A DNA stretch of 59,147 nucleotides, taken from NCBI GenBank assembly GCA_017621075.1, contig JAGATV010000023.1:1-59147 (forward strand). The letters are read 5' to 3'. Both the position numbers and the translations under genes were made by a program. Origin of the DNA: Lachnospiraceae bacterium (GTDB lineage: Bacteria; Bacillota; Clostridia; Lachnospirales; Lachnospiraceae). Shown one piece after another: positions 17,837 to 26,323 of the stretch (positions within the stretch are counted from its first letter, which is position 1; each line of letters opens with the position of its first letter). The notes below the pieces were generated by a model, which saw only the letters and a program-made list of their open reading frames with translations, made no database searches and had not been told where the DNA came from.

Positions 17837-19138
17837 TTAATAATACATATTTCCCCTAAAGATCCCCCAGAAGTAGTACAGGCCGCAGCCTAAGTGACAC
17901 AGATACGCCGCCCATTGGAGCGCCAGAAGCAGCCCCGCCTTTTGGGATTTCTTCCGAGACTCTTTCCAGTCCTTACGCTCCCCCTGCACCTTCAGGTAAA
18001 CGGCAGTATCCCGGAGCAGCAGGATCACGGCTCCCACAAAGCTAAAGAAGATACCGTACATATATCCCCAGGAAAAGTTGAAGTCCGGCGCTCTGAATCC
18101 TTTTTCGTACAGGAAAAAGGCCATGGCAAAGCTCATGGCATACACCTGCCAGGAAAAGCGGTACAGCGTATCGGTCTTCATTTCTTTCAGATGTAACACC
18201 AGCACCAAAAGCGGAAATCCCACAGCCAAACATACCGCTAGGGGAAGATTGTCACAATACAGCCCCCATATCCTGCCAAAACAGAAGCCGATGCCGCCTT
18301 CTGCGCCCTCCTTAGGGACGAATACTCCCTGATACTGGTAAAGCAGATCTGCAAAGGTGGGAAGAAAGCACAGGCCCAGCTTGAGAGTGGGCAGGAAATT
18401 GCGGAACCCGGACCGGAGCAGCCGATACAGCATGATCAGTCCCGCCGTTCCCACCAGCACGATGGTAAAGCTGGGTTTGGTCATGGTAGCAAGCAGCAAA
18501 AACAGGGCAAACAGCACATAATCCTTTAAGGCAACGCCCCCGGCAGCGCTTTCCTTGCCCACATAACCCTGCTCATAGCATGGAAGCAGCTTCACATACT
18601 GGAAGAAGGCCATGATCGCAAAGGGTCGGGCCGCCATATAAGTAGCATTGTGAAAAGGATTGCTGGTAAAAACGCCCAGATAGTTATACTTGATGCCCGG
18701 CAGATAGATCCCCTTTGGCGGAAACAGCATGGAAATAAAAAACAAGGATACACTAACCAGACTGACAAGGACCCCGGCCAGCCACTTTCTCCCCGGCAGA
18801 GCATCCCTAAGATCGCCCAGTACATAGTGATCCAGACAGAGCTTCATGCATACCATGCCCAGACTGTTAAGCAGCATGGTGGCAAGGGCTACGGAGAATT
18901 CCGGCCCTGCAAAGAGATGGATCATGGCACTGAACTTAAAGAAGACAGGGTAAGGAAAGCTGTAACCGCTGTCCAGCCCCTGCATTTCCAGAATATATGC
19001 CTTCATGTCAGAATGGTAATGCTCTGTGCTTCCTATCGTCTGCCAGTGGAATAAGAGCAGGGTGAGAACAGATACCGTCAACAGAAGCACCACAAAAAAT
19101 CCCTGGTCTATCCACTTTTCTTTCCGACTCTGCCCCAT
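17837..19138 (-). CDS. Polytopic membrane protein, paralogue of the gene at 6600
   Basis: About 433 residues and ten helices. Shared with the 6600-7865 protein in the same order: SDMKAYI acidic loop after helix 1, FPYP, LLNSLGM, ATYMAARPFAIMAFF, MTKPSFT, and EKGFR with NFSWGYMYG. The conserved loop residues suggest an enzyme, perhaps a GT-C glycosyltransferase, but no family is recognised. AGGAGG at 19150-19155 serves either ATG 19138 (11 bases) or GTG 19144 (5 bases); the GTG at 19162 overlaps the site and is rejected. It has its own promoter and lies apart from the GT operon. Confidence 0.6.
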   Translation of the reverse strand: MGQSRKEKWIDQGFFVVLLLTVSVLTLLLFHWQTIGSTEHYHSDMKAYILEMQGLDSGYSFPYPVFFKFSAMIHLFAGPEFSVALATMLLNSLGMVCMKLCLDHYVLGDLRDALPGRKWLAGVLVSLVSVSLFFISMLFPPKGIYLPGIKYNYLGVFTSNPFHNATYMAARPFAIMAFFQYVKLLPCYEQGYVGKESAAGGVALKDYVLFALFLLLATMTKPSFTIVLVGTAGLIMLYRLLRSGFRNFLPTLKLGLCFLPTFADLLYQYQGVFVPKEGAEGGIGFCFGRIWGLYCDNLPLAVCLAVGFPLLVLVLHLKEMKTDTLYRFSWQVYAMSFAMAFFLYEKGFRAPDFNFSWGYMYGIFFSFVGAVILLLRDTAVYLKVQGERKDWKESRKKSQKAGLLLALQWAAYLCHLGCGLYYFWGIFRGNMYY

Positions 19139-19207
19139 AACCACATTGCCCTCCTGTATCACCAGGGCCGGGATGTCCGACCTTGATTCTTTCTTTCATA
19201 CATTAGT

Positions 19208-19236
19208 AGTTTACCAAAGGTCGCCATTCCTTGCAA
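19208..19236 (-). promoter_or_regulatory. Promoter of the membrane protein gene at 17837
   Basis: On the minus strand TTGCAA (19231-19236), 17 bases, then TAAACT (19208-19213) preceded by TGG, so both a -35 and an extended -10 are present. RNA would start near 19201, about 60 bases before the gene. Confidence 0.65.
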
Positions 19237-19243
19237 TGTGCAT

Positions 19244-20176
19244 TTAAGATTCTTTTTTGATTAGTTTGAACACGGCAGTGTCCGCATAAGCCAGAGGATC
19301 ATTGTGGGCAAAGAATACAATGCCGGAAATAGGAGCCGTGATGGTCTCTATCTCTTCCCCTTCGTAAGGGTCCGTGACCACTGCCATGACCTGGCCCTTT
19401 TCCACTTCATCTCCCACTTTCACGCAGCTTTCAAAGATGCCGGCACTCCTGGTGCGCACCGCTGTCATGTCCCGGTCCTCCACCACCATGGAAATATAAC
19501 CGTCATGCCCCTGATATTCCACGATATCCTGCTTTGCCAGGAAATTCAGGATACAGCGGACTGCCATTCTTGCGCTTTCCTTATCCACCTCTGTGGTAGA
19601 AGTGGTATAGATGCTGAAGGCGTGCGTTTCCCAGATCTGCCAGTTATAATTCAGGGTAGTGGTATCATAAGGTCTGGTATTCCTGAGTACTACATAAGGC
19701 ATGCCAAACTGTTTTGCCAGCTCTACATCCTCAAATCCCGTCTTCATCATCCTGATGTGGGGTGTAAACTTGCCCGGCATATAAAAGGACGCAAACTGCA
19801 TGCCGAATCTGTAATCCTTGATGACTTCAAAGACTCCTGCGGCGATCCGCTGGGTCGTCTCCCCCAGACGATAGCCCGGAAACATCCTGTTGATATCCGT
19901 ATTGTCCGTAGACCAGAACCGTTTCTTGATATTCATGGAATAGGGATTGATAGAGGGGATCACCAGGATCTTATGACCCTTTTTTATCTTCCCTTCCTCT
20001 TCCATCTTTTTCAGTCTTTTGATCAGTTGGGAACAGGTATAAAGCTGCTGGATCTCATTTCCTCTGATGCTGCCAACGATACAGACTGATTTTTTGCCTT
20101 TTCCGAATTCATAGCCCGTTACCCGGAAATGATCCCGGTACAGGGAGTTGATCTGATAGATAATCTTTTTCTTCAT
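19244..20176 (-). CDS. Aspartoacylase/AstE-family protein lacking the zinc site
   Basis: A 310-residue member of the succinylglutamate desuccinylase/aspartoacylase fold and a paralogue of the next gene upstream. The fold signature TDINRMFPG is kept, but the zinc-binding GxHGxE reads GSIRGNE (His to Arg38, Glu41 kept). The second zinc His of the DIH motif is Ala129, and the catalytic Glu region reads SIYTTST, with Tyr190 in the Glu position by alignment to the neighbour. It is therefore predicted to be catalytically inactive, perhaps a partner subunit or binding protein. The C-terminal beta domain (GIVFFAHNDP) is intact. It is the last gene of the ATP-grasp operon, 24 bases after its active paralogue. 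Confidence 0.8.
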   Translation of the reverse strand: MKKKIIYQINSLYRDHFRVTGYEFGKGKKSVCIVGSIRGNEIQQLYTCSQLIKRLKKMEEEGKIKKGHKILVIPSINPYSMNIKKRFWSTDNTDINRMFPGYRLGETTQRIAAGVFEVIKDYRFGMQFASFYMPGKFTPHIRMMKTGFEDVELAKQFGMPYVVLRNTRPYDTTTLNYNWQIWETHAFSIYTTSTTEVDKESARMAVRCILNFLAKQDIVEYQGHDGYISMVVEDRDMTAVRTRSAGIFESCVKVGDEVEKGQVMAVVTDPYEGEEIETITAPISGIVFFAHNDPLAYADTAVFKLIKKES

Positions 20177-20200
20177 GGTCCACAGAACCTTTCTATTCCG

Positions 20201-21169
20201 TTATACTTCCGTAACATCTCTTGCCTGCATGGCTTCCCTGCGCAGAAGCCTTCCGATCAGGGAGCCTTCATCCACAATGGGATATTCCCGGATGGTAAAG
20301 AGGATGCCGTCCACCGGAGACAACACCTCATCCAGCACCCTGCCCCGCAAAGGATCGATAATGTGCCCGATCAGGTCCCCCTTCTTCAACATCTCCCAGT
20401 GCTTTACGTCCGGAACGAATACCCCTGAAGTGCTTGCATTGAGATAGCTCACATCATCAGGGTCCTCAGAGACAATAGGCACTCTGGGGGTAATGGTCTC
20501 TCCCTGCCAGATACCCAGCTTTGCCATCATACAAAATATGCCGTCCACCAGTTGGCTGCAATAGCTCTTGGTAATGCGCATACCCACACCCATCTCCACC
20601 ACCAGCGTCGGCACATTCTTTGTATTCAGACTGTGGGCGAAGGTGGATTCCAGCACTGTGCTGGCCCCATGTACCCACACAAAATCCACATTGGCTTCCA
20701 TGGCCAGGGGCACCAGCCTTTCCTTGTGCAGTTCATTGATGCGGATCTGGGGGATCTCTGTCAGATAGATATTGCTGGCATGGATATCAATACACAGATC
20801 CGAGCCCTGCACATCCTTTACGATCCGGGCCGCCAGATATTCCGTCATATCCCCCTCACTGTTTCCGGGGAAGAGCCGGTTCATATCCAGGTCAAAACCC
20901 GGTATGCCTCTAGTGATGGAATCTATTCCCAGTGGATTCATGGCAGGATAAATATCCACGATACCCGTAAGCTTGTCCTTCTGTTCTGCAATACGTCTGC
21001 TCAGTTCAAAGCATACATACTGTCCCTCCAGTTCGTCCCCGTGGATCCCGGTAACGATACTGATACGCTTTTTCTTTCCCTCCGTCTTTTTGTCCGGCAT
21101 GATACGGTGCTTTTTGATCTCCAACACCTCATCCACCGGCAGTGCTACGGATGCTATTGCCTTTATCAT
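20201..21169 (-). CDS. Succinylglutamate desuccinylase/aspartoacylase family zinc hydrolase
   Basis: A 322-residue metallo-deacylase. Zinc ligands appear in GIHGDE (His43, Glu46) and CIDIHAS (His130), the substrate-binding LDMNRLFPG holds Asn97-Arg98, and the general base lies in VVEMGVG (Glu192). A C-terminal beta domain follows (LSPVDGILFTIRE). It should hydrolyse an amide bond to a small acidic or related amino acid. In this operon it may trim or deacylate the product of the ATP-grasp ligase; that is inference. ATG 21169 has GGAGG nine bases before; the GTG at 21187 overlaps this site. Confidence 0.86.
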   Translation of the reverse strand: MIKAIASVALPVDEVLEIKKHRIMPDKKTEGKKKRISIVTGIHGDELEGQYVCFELSRRIAEQKDKLTGIVDIYPAMNPLGIDSITRGIPGFDLDMNRLFPGNSEGDMTEYLAARIVKDVQGSDLCIDIHASNIYLTEIPQIRINELHKERLVPLAMEANVDFVWVHGASTVLESTFAHSLNTKNVPTLVVEMGVGMRITKSYCSQLVDGIFCMMAKLGIWQGETITPRVPIVSEDPDDVSYLNASTSGVFVPDVKHWEMLKKGDLIGHIIDPLRGRVLDEVLSPVDGILFTIREYPIVDEGSLIGRLLRREAMQARDVTEV

Positions 21170-21199
21170 GATTGTATGCCTCCACACGATATGTCTCTC

Positions 21200-22033
21200 T
21201 TACACAGGCGTGACGATGACGTTCACGGTCTGCCTTTGGCTTCCCCCGCCGCAGATGACGCCACGGTTGATCATACAGTCTGCCGCATGCCTGCCCACCC
21301 CCAACTTGATATGGGCATCTGTCACCAGCATGTCATTGGTCGGGTCCAGTGCATACCATCTCCCCTGACAAAGCACCTCCACCCAGGCATGGCTGTAACC
21401 TTCTCCCACCAGCATTCCTGCCACATATCTTGCCGGGATGCCCGCCATATGGCACAATGCGATCAGGATATGGGCATAGTCTTGACAGACACCCTTTCCA
21501 AGCTGCCATGCTTCCTCAGCCGTGGTAGTCACATCCGTCACATCCTTCCCATAAGAAAAGTCTCTGTACAGACGGTGCATCAGTTCCACGCTTTTCTCAT
21601 AGTCAGACATCTCTTCCGAAAGCCTCAGCGACGCAAAATAGGCTTTCAGTCCTTCCCCCGGCAGATTCAGCCCATAAGGGTGCCTGTACACCGGCAGGAT
21701 GCCTTCTCTGTCCATTGTTTCGGAATCTGCCGATCCCACCGTCACCAGTCCCGTAGCCCGGAACAAAAAACGGTCATGGACGCTTGACACCTTTCCGTAG
21801 ACGAACCGGTTTCCAAAGGAATCCGTCCCTTTGCATGGCCCGTCTGCCTCTTCCACAGGGAAAATTTCTTCTGTCATGGTATGTTCTCCCCGGCAGGACC
21901 GGATCACGATCTGCGCTTTCTCCATACACTGCCTTGCCGTGTGTGGTGGAATACATTTGATGGTATAATGGCATTCCTCCACCGGTTCTGTATAAGCTAT
22001 CTCCATGGAATAATCAAATCGCAGCCTTCTCAC
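21200..22033 (-). CDS. Transglutaminase-like cysteine protease/peptide enzyme
   Basis: A 277-residue protein with an N-terminal beta region typical of bacterial transglutaminase-like proteins (RFDYSMEIAYTEPV) and a papain-like transglutaminase core. The catalytic Cys183 is in GKGVCQDYAH, His215 in YSHAWVEV and Asp230 in ALDPTND, so the triad is complete. This family regularly accompanies alpha-E and circularly permuted ATP-grasp genes, as here, and is thought to act as a peptidase or amide-bond enzyme on the ligase product or its target protein. It lies 20 bases after the alpha-E gene. Substrate unknown. Confidence 0.88.
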   Translation of the reverse strand: MRRLRFDYSMEIAYTEPVEECHYTIKCIPPHTARQCMEKAQIVIRSCRGEHTMTEEIFPVEEADGPCKGTDSFGNRFVYGKVSSVHDRFLFRATGLVTVGSADSETMDREGILPVYRHPYGLNLPGEGLKAYFASLRLSEEMSDYEKSVELMHRLYRDFSYGKDVTDVTTTAEEAWQLGKGVCQDYAHILIALCHMAGIPARYVAGMLVGEGYSHAWVEVLCQGRWYALDPTNDMLVTDAHIKLGVGRHAADCMINRGVICGGGSQRQTVNVIVTPV

Positions 22034-22053
22034 TTTACACCCAAGCTCCTTTA

Positions 22054-22716
22054 TTACAAGATGGATTCTATTTCACTCACAATCTTATAATAATTGATTC
22101 CCGGCTCATCCACAAGCTGTTGCAGTACATTTACTTTTTCTTTCCGATACTCCATGCCGCTGCGCTCAATGCGGGGGATCAGACGGTGGATCTCTCTGGC
22201 CAGTTCCTTCCTCTCAATACCCAGTCTTGCATACAGATCGATACGCTCGATCCTTTTACCGGTCTTGATGATGTTCCGGACCTGTTCGGAATCGATACTG
22301 TCATCCACGATCCCCCAAAAGGCCAGTATATTGTCCATGACATGCTGCATCTCGATCAAGGGAGCTTTGCTGATACCCGCCTTATTCATTTCATAAATGG
22401 CCAGCTGGATATAGGACAGGGATTCGGAGCCGATCTCCTCCCTGAGTACAATGGCATTGTCATAAGCCCGGTTCAGGTTGCTCACAATAGAGTCCGGGTT
22501 GTTTTCATCAAAGGGATACTTCCTTTGGAAATCTTCCTTGGATTCATAGATATCGGGGATGTCTATCATCCGGCAGAACTCTAGGTAGCTGTCCGTGATC
22601 TCGTCTATCATGGTGTCAAAACTGTTGGAATACAGGCTCAGGGTGGTATATACCCGCTCAGAGTACCGGCCCAGCCATAATAATCTGTTTGTCTGTTCTA
22701 CTGAGATAATACCCAT
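22054..22716 (-). CDS. Alpha-E domain protein (DUF403 type)
   Basis: A 220-residue, almost wholly alpha-helical protein beginning ISVEQTNRLLWLGRYSERV, the conserved start of alpha-E proteins. In other genomes it is fused or adjacent to the circularly permuted ATP-grasp ligase and taken to be its partner. The family is often ~300 residues; this one is short, so part of a helical repeat may be missing. Its ATG lies 19 bases inside the 3' end of the ATP-grasp gene, with GGGAGGAGG upstream, so the two are translationally linked. Confidence 0.85.
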   Translation of the reverse strand: MGIISVEQTNRLLWLGRYSERVYTTLSLYSNSFDTMIDEITDSYLEFCRMIDIPDIYESKEDFQRKYPFDENNPDSIVSNLNRAYDNAIVLREEIGSESLSYIQLAIYEMNKAGISKAPLIEMQHVMDNILAFWGIVDDSIDSEQVRNIIKTGKRIERIDLYARLGIERKELAREIHRLIPRIERSGMEYRKEKVNVLQQLVDEPGINYYKIVSEIESIL

Positions 22717-24016
22717 GTGTCTTTAAAGCCTCCTCCCTGGGATGAGTTTACGATAAAGGAATCCGGATTCCTGGAAAATCTGGTCAGTCCGCTCTTCCAC
22801 ACAAGCGGTTCCTCTGCCATGAGCACAAAAGCCCGCAGATCCGCTTTTCTGGGAACCATTTCGCTTCCCTCTAAAATGTCGATATCCAAAAATCAATGAC
22901 CTCCTGGGCGATGAACCTTCTGGGCTCCCGCTTCAGAAGTGCGATAAAGTTTTCCTTCTGTTCTTTGGTCATGCTGCTTCCGAACACCACGCCGTAGCCG
23001 CCTGCCTCTGCCACATCCTTCAGCACCAGCGTATCAAAATGCTCCAGCACATACCGCATATCCTCCTCATAGAACGGAAGGTATGTAGGCGCATTCTGCA
23101 GGATCGGCTCCTCGCCAAGATAATACCGGATCATCTTGGGGACAAAATAATAGATGCCCTTGTCATCCGCGATACCGTTGCCGGGTGCGTTCAGAAGCGC
23201 CACGTTGCCCTTTCGGTACACATCATAAATATGGGGGATGCCGATGACGGATTCCGGATTAAAATTCATGGGGTCCAGATATTCGTCGGAAATCCTGCGG
23301 TACACAGCCCCGACCCTCTCCAGCCTGCCGTCGTAAGTCACATAGTACAGCTTATCATCCTTCACCACCAGCTCCGAACCGTTTACCAGGTGGGCACCTG
23401 TCTGCTCTGCCAGATAGGAATGTTCAAAATAAGCCGCATTGTATCTGCCCGGTGTGAGGATGACCGTATGTCCTCCCACATTCACATGATTCATGGCACG
23501 GCGCAGCAATTTTGCATAATTGCGGTTGTCCTCCAGCTTGATATTCCGAAAAGTAAGGGGGCTGCTCCTGCGGCAGAGTTCCCTTGCGATCATGGGATAG
23601 GAAGCTCCCGACGGCACCCTGAGATTGTCCTCCAGCACATACCAGCTTTTGTCCTTGCTCTGTACCAGATCAATACCGGAAATATGGGAATAGATATCCT
23701 TTGGGGGTGTCACTCTCTCGCACTCTGCCAGATAGCCGCTGGAGGCAAAAATAAAATCCTCCGGCACCACACCGTCCTTCACGATCTTCTTGTCACTGTA
23801 GATATCCTTCAAAAACAGATTGAGCGCCACGACCCTCTGCTTCAATCCCCGTTCCAGATAATCAAATTCCTGTTTTTCTATTACCCTGGGAATGGCATCA
23901 AAGGGAAAAAGCTGCTCCTTGAACGTATTGTTCTTGTAGATACCGAATTTTACCCCATAGCGGGCAAGAAGCTCATTTACGGTATCTGTGTGCTCCAGCA
24001 GATCCAAATCATACAT
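22698..24016 (-). CDS. Circularly permuted ATP-grasp ligase, frameshifted near its C terminus
   Basis: Predicted ATP-dependent peptide ligase (circularly permuted ATP-grasp type 2). The first frame, 24016 down to 22871, gives 381 residues with FIFASSGYLAECERV, YVLEDNLRVPSGASYP and LLNAPGNGIADDKGIY, ending FIAQEVIDFWISTF. The true family C terminus, DIDILEGSEMVPRKADLRAF and on to WVLSQ, lies in the next frame down to 22698. One added base in the A5 run at 22888-22892 (T5 on the coding strand) restores a 439-residue protein. So this is a one-base deletion, or a sequence error. ATG 24016 follows AGGAGG. The N terminus looks shorter than in many relatives. Confidence 0.85.
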
Positions 24017-24043
24017 AATGTCATTCCTCCTTTTCCGGATTGC

Positions 24044-24076
24044 AAAAAGGGCGTTCTACTCTCGTAGAACGCCCTT
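24044..24076 (-). terminator. Strong hairpin terminator, possible attenuator
   Basis: Perfect stem GGGCGTTCTAC (24049-24059) with GTAGAACGCCC (24064-24074), four-base loop, extended by two A-T pairs, and five T on the minus strand (24044-24048). It ends the gmd operon, but it also lies between the promoter at 24110-24138 and the ATP-grasp gene, so it could act as an attenuator for that operon. Confidence 0.85.
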
Positions 24077-24100
24077 GTACTAATCCATTTTTTCTTTTGA

Positions 24101-24138
24101 TTGTATACAATAATACAACTTTCCTCTTTGATTGTCAA
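24101..24138 (-). promoter_or_regulatory. Near-consensus promoter with overlapping inverted repeat
   Basis: On the minus strand TTGACA (24133-24138), 17 bases, then TATTAT (24110-24115). An inverted repeat TTGTAT/ATACAA (24101-24106 and 24113-24118) overlaps the -10 and the RNA start, the position of a repressor operator. RNA would start near 24103 and meet the hairpin at 24076-24044 before the ATP-grasp gene. This is the strongest promoter I see in the window. Confidence 0.7.
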
Positions 24139-24168
24139 TCACCGAACCAAATTATTATTCTGCCTTCG

Positions 24169-25227
24169 TCATACTTCCTGAAGTGCTCTCCTGGCTGCCG
24201 CTTCCCGTCTGGCCAGTTCCCTGTCATGCTCTGCCATGATCCTCACTAACTGCGCATATCCGGTCTTCTGAGGGTTCCATCCCAGAACCGTCTTGGCTTT
24301 GGTGGGGTCACCCAGCAGATTATCCACATCCGTGGGGCGCAGCCATGCGGCATTAACACAGACAAGCAGCTTTCCGGTGGCTTTGTCATAGCCCTTTTCC
24401 TCCGCACCGGTTCCTTCCCATCTGATCCCGATACCGTTAGCGGCAAAGGCCCTCTCCGTAAAATCCCTTACCGTGTGCTGCTCTCCGGTGGCAATGACAA
24501 AATCCTCCGGCGTATCATGCTGCAGCATCAGCCACATGCATTCCACATAATCCCGTGCATAGCCCCAGTCCCGCAATGAATCCAGATTGCCCAGCTCCAG
24601 ATGATCCTGGAGTCCTTCTGCGATGCGGCCTGCCGCCAGTGTGATCTTTCTGGTGACGAAATTTTCTCCCCGGCGCTCGGACTCATGGTTGAACAGAATG
24701 CCATTGACTGCAAACATTCCGTACGCTTCCCTGTATTCCTTCACGATCCAGAAGCCGTACTGCTTTGCCACCGCATAAGGGCTATAAGGATGGAACGGTG
24801 TGGTCTCCTTCTGAGGGATTTCCTCCACCTTACCGTACAATTCAGAAGTGGAAGCCTGATAGATCCTGGTCTTCTCCTTCAGCCCCAGGATACGCACCGC
24901 TTCCAACACCCGAAGCACCCCCAAAGCATCCACATCCCCGGAATACTCCGGCACATCAAAAGAGACCTGTACATGGGACTGGGCCGCCAGATTGTAGATC
25001 TCATCCGGCTGCACCTTTCCGATAATATTCATCAAAGACGAAGAATCCGTCAGATCCCCGTCATGTAAAGTGATGGCGTTCTTTGCGATCAGATGATCGA
25101 TCCGTGCCGTATTGGAAATGGAGGCACGCCTGGTAATGCCGTGTACCTCATATCCCTTCTCCAGCAAAAGTTCTGCCAGATAAGAACCATCCTGTCCTGT
25201 AATTCCGGTAATCAATGCCTTTTTCAT
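24169..25227 (-). CDS. gmd: GDP-mannose 4,6-dehydratase
   Basis: Converts GDP-D-mannose to GDP-4-keto-6-deoxy-D-mannose. The 352 residues have the Rossmann start [19 protein letters not shown], then [29 protein letters not shown] with the Tyr-x3-Lys pair, and [17 protein letters not shown], all hallmarks of Gmd. It is the last gene of an operon with an aminotransferase, manC and manA. No GDP-fucose synthase or GDP-rhamnose reductase follows, so the keto-sugar is probably aminated by the 27621 enzyme. The C terminus is slightly extended and rich in Ala and Arg. The hairpin at 24044 ends the operon. Confidence 0.95.
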   Translation of the reverse strand: MKKALITGITGQDGSYLAELLLEKGYEVHGITRRASISNTARIDHLIAKNAITLHDGDLTDSSSLMNIIGKVQPDEIYNLAAQSHVQVSFDVPEYSGDVDALGVLRVLEAVRILGLKEKTRIYQASTSELYGKVEEIPQKETTPFHPYSPYAVAKQYGFWIVKEYREAYGMFAVNGILFNHESERRGENFVTRKITLAAGRIAEGLQDHLELGNLDSLRDWGYARDYVECMWLMLQHDTPEDFVIATGEQHTVRDFTERAFAANGIGIRWEGTGAEEKGYDKATGKLLVCVNAAWLRPTDVDNLLGDPTKAKTVLGWNPQKTGYAQLVRIMAEHDRELARREAAARRALQEV

Positions 25228-25273
25228 AGATTTATTCTTCCTTTCCCGCTCTTATCTCACCTTCTGCTGTTCT

Positions 25274-26323
25274 TCAACAGCTCACCTTCAAAAGCTGGGC
25301 CCGGCCCGTCAGCGCAAGGGGCACCGAATCTGCCGGAATAAAGATACAGTCCCCTTTTCCAAAACAGATATCCGCAGCCTCTTCTCCCGGCTCTTTGCTT
25401 CCGTCTTTGTCCGTTTCCTGCAGTCTTCCGCTGCCCTCCAAGCACAAAAGTACCTGAAAAGAATTGCTGCCCGTCTGAAAGGGCACCTTACTATGATTCC
25501 CCACAGACTTTGTATTCATCAATAATCTTTCCACCTGGAAATACCTGCATCTGCACAGAAGCTCCATGGCACAGCCCGGCTGATACCGCAACACTCTCAT
25601 GGGCTGTCTTGGCTCCGCACTTCCTTTGAGGTTCACTACCTCCAAAGCTTTCTCCACATGAAGTTTTCTGGGATTACCGTTCTTGTCCACACGATCGTAG
25701 TCATACATCCTGTAAGTCAGATTGGAATTTTCCTGTATTTCCGCCACCAGCACACCGGCACCGATGGCATGGACTGTTCCCGCTTCAATATAGAATACAT
25801 CATCCTTACAGACCCTGACCTTCTGCAGATATTTTTCCACCGTACCGCTTTCCAGGCTTTCCCGCAAGGTTTCCTTCGTCATATCATGCCGGAAGCCATA
25901 AACCAGACCGGCATCCGGTGCGGCATCCAGCACATACCACATTTCCGTTTTGCCCAGGGCACCGTTTTCCCGCTCCCTTGCATACTTGTCATCCGGGTGC
26001 ACCTGCACCGACAGATCCTTGCCCGCATCAATGAGCTTGATCAGAATGGGCAGTTCTCCCTTGATCCCGGGATGAGTCCCCAACACTTCCGGATGCTCCT
26101 TTACAACCTCCGACAACGTCCTTCCCCGGAACTCTCCGTCTGCTATGATGCTGGGTCCTTCCGGGTGGGTGGAACACTCCCAGGTCTCCGCCAAAGGCTC
26201 CATGGGAAGTTTCTTCCCAAACTCCTCTTTCAGGCGGTTCCCGCCCCACAGATAATCCTTGCCGGCGGGCCTAAGCAAAAACGGTTTAGTCCTCCAACCG
26301 GAATTTCTGTTTGTCATGCACAC
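25274..26323 (-). CDS. manA: Mannose-6-phosphate isomerase, class I
   Basis: Interconverts fructose-6-phosphate and mannose-6-phosphate. The zinc site residues are visible in LSVQVHPDD, KTEMWYVL and IEAGTVHAIG. The 349-residue length is typical of short bacterial class I enzymes. The start is GTG 26323 (AAGGAG six bases before) or ATG 26317; either way it overlaps the 3' end of manC by about 35 bases, so translation is probably coupled. Together with manC and gmd it supplies GDP-mannose derivatives for the polysaccharide. Confidence 0.92.
   Translation of the reverse strand: MCMTNRNSGWRTKPFLLRPAGKDYLWGGNRLKEEFGKKLPMEPLAETWECSTHPEGPSIIADGEFRGRTLSEVVKEHPEVLGTHPGIKGELPILIKLIDAGKDLSVQVHPDDKYARERENGALGKTEMWYVLDAAPDAGLVYGFRHDMTKETLRESLESGTVEKYLQKVRVCKDDVFYIEAGTVHAIGAGVLVAEIQENSNLTYRMYDYDRVDKNGNPRKLHVEKALEVVNLKGSAEPRQPMRVLRYQPGCAMELLCRCRYFQVERLLMNTKSVGNHSKVPFQTGSNSFQVLLCLEGSGRLQETDKDGSKEPGEEAADICFGKGDCIFIPADSVPLALTGRAQLLKVSC

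Noticed and set aside
22698-22889. Separate 63-residue gene
   Set aside because: Its sequence is the conserved C terminus of the ATP-grasp ligase in a shifted frame, without its own ribosome binding site.
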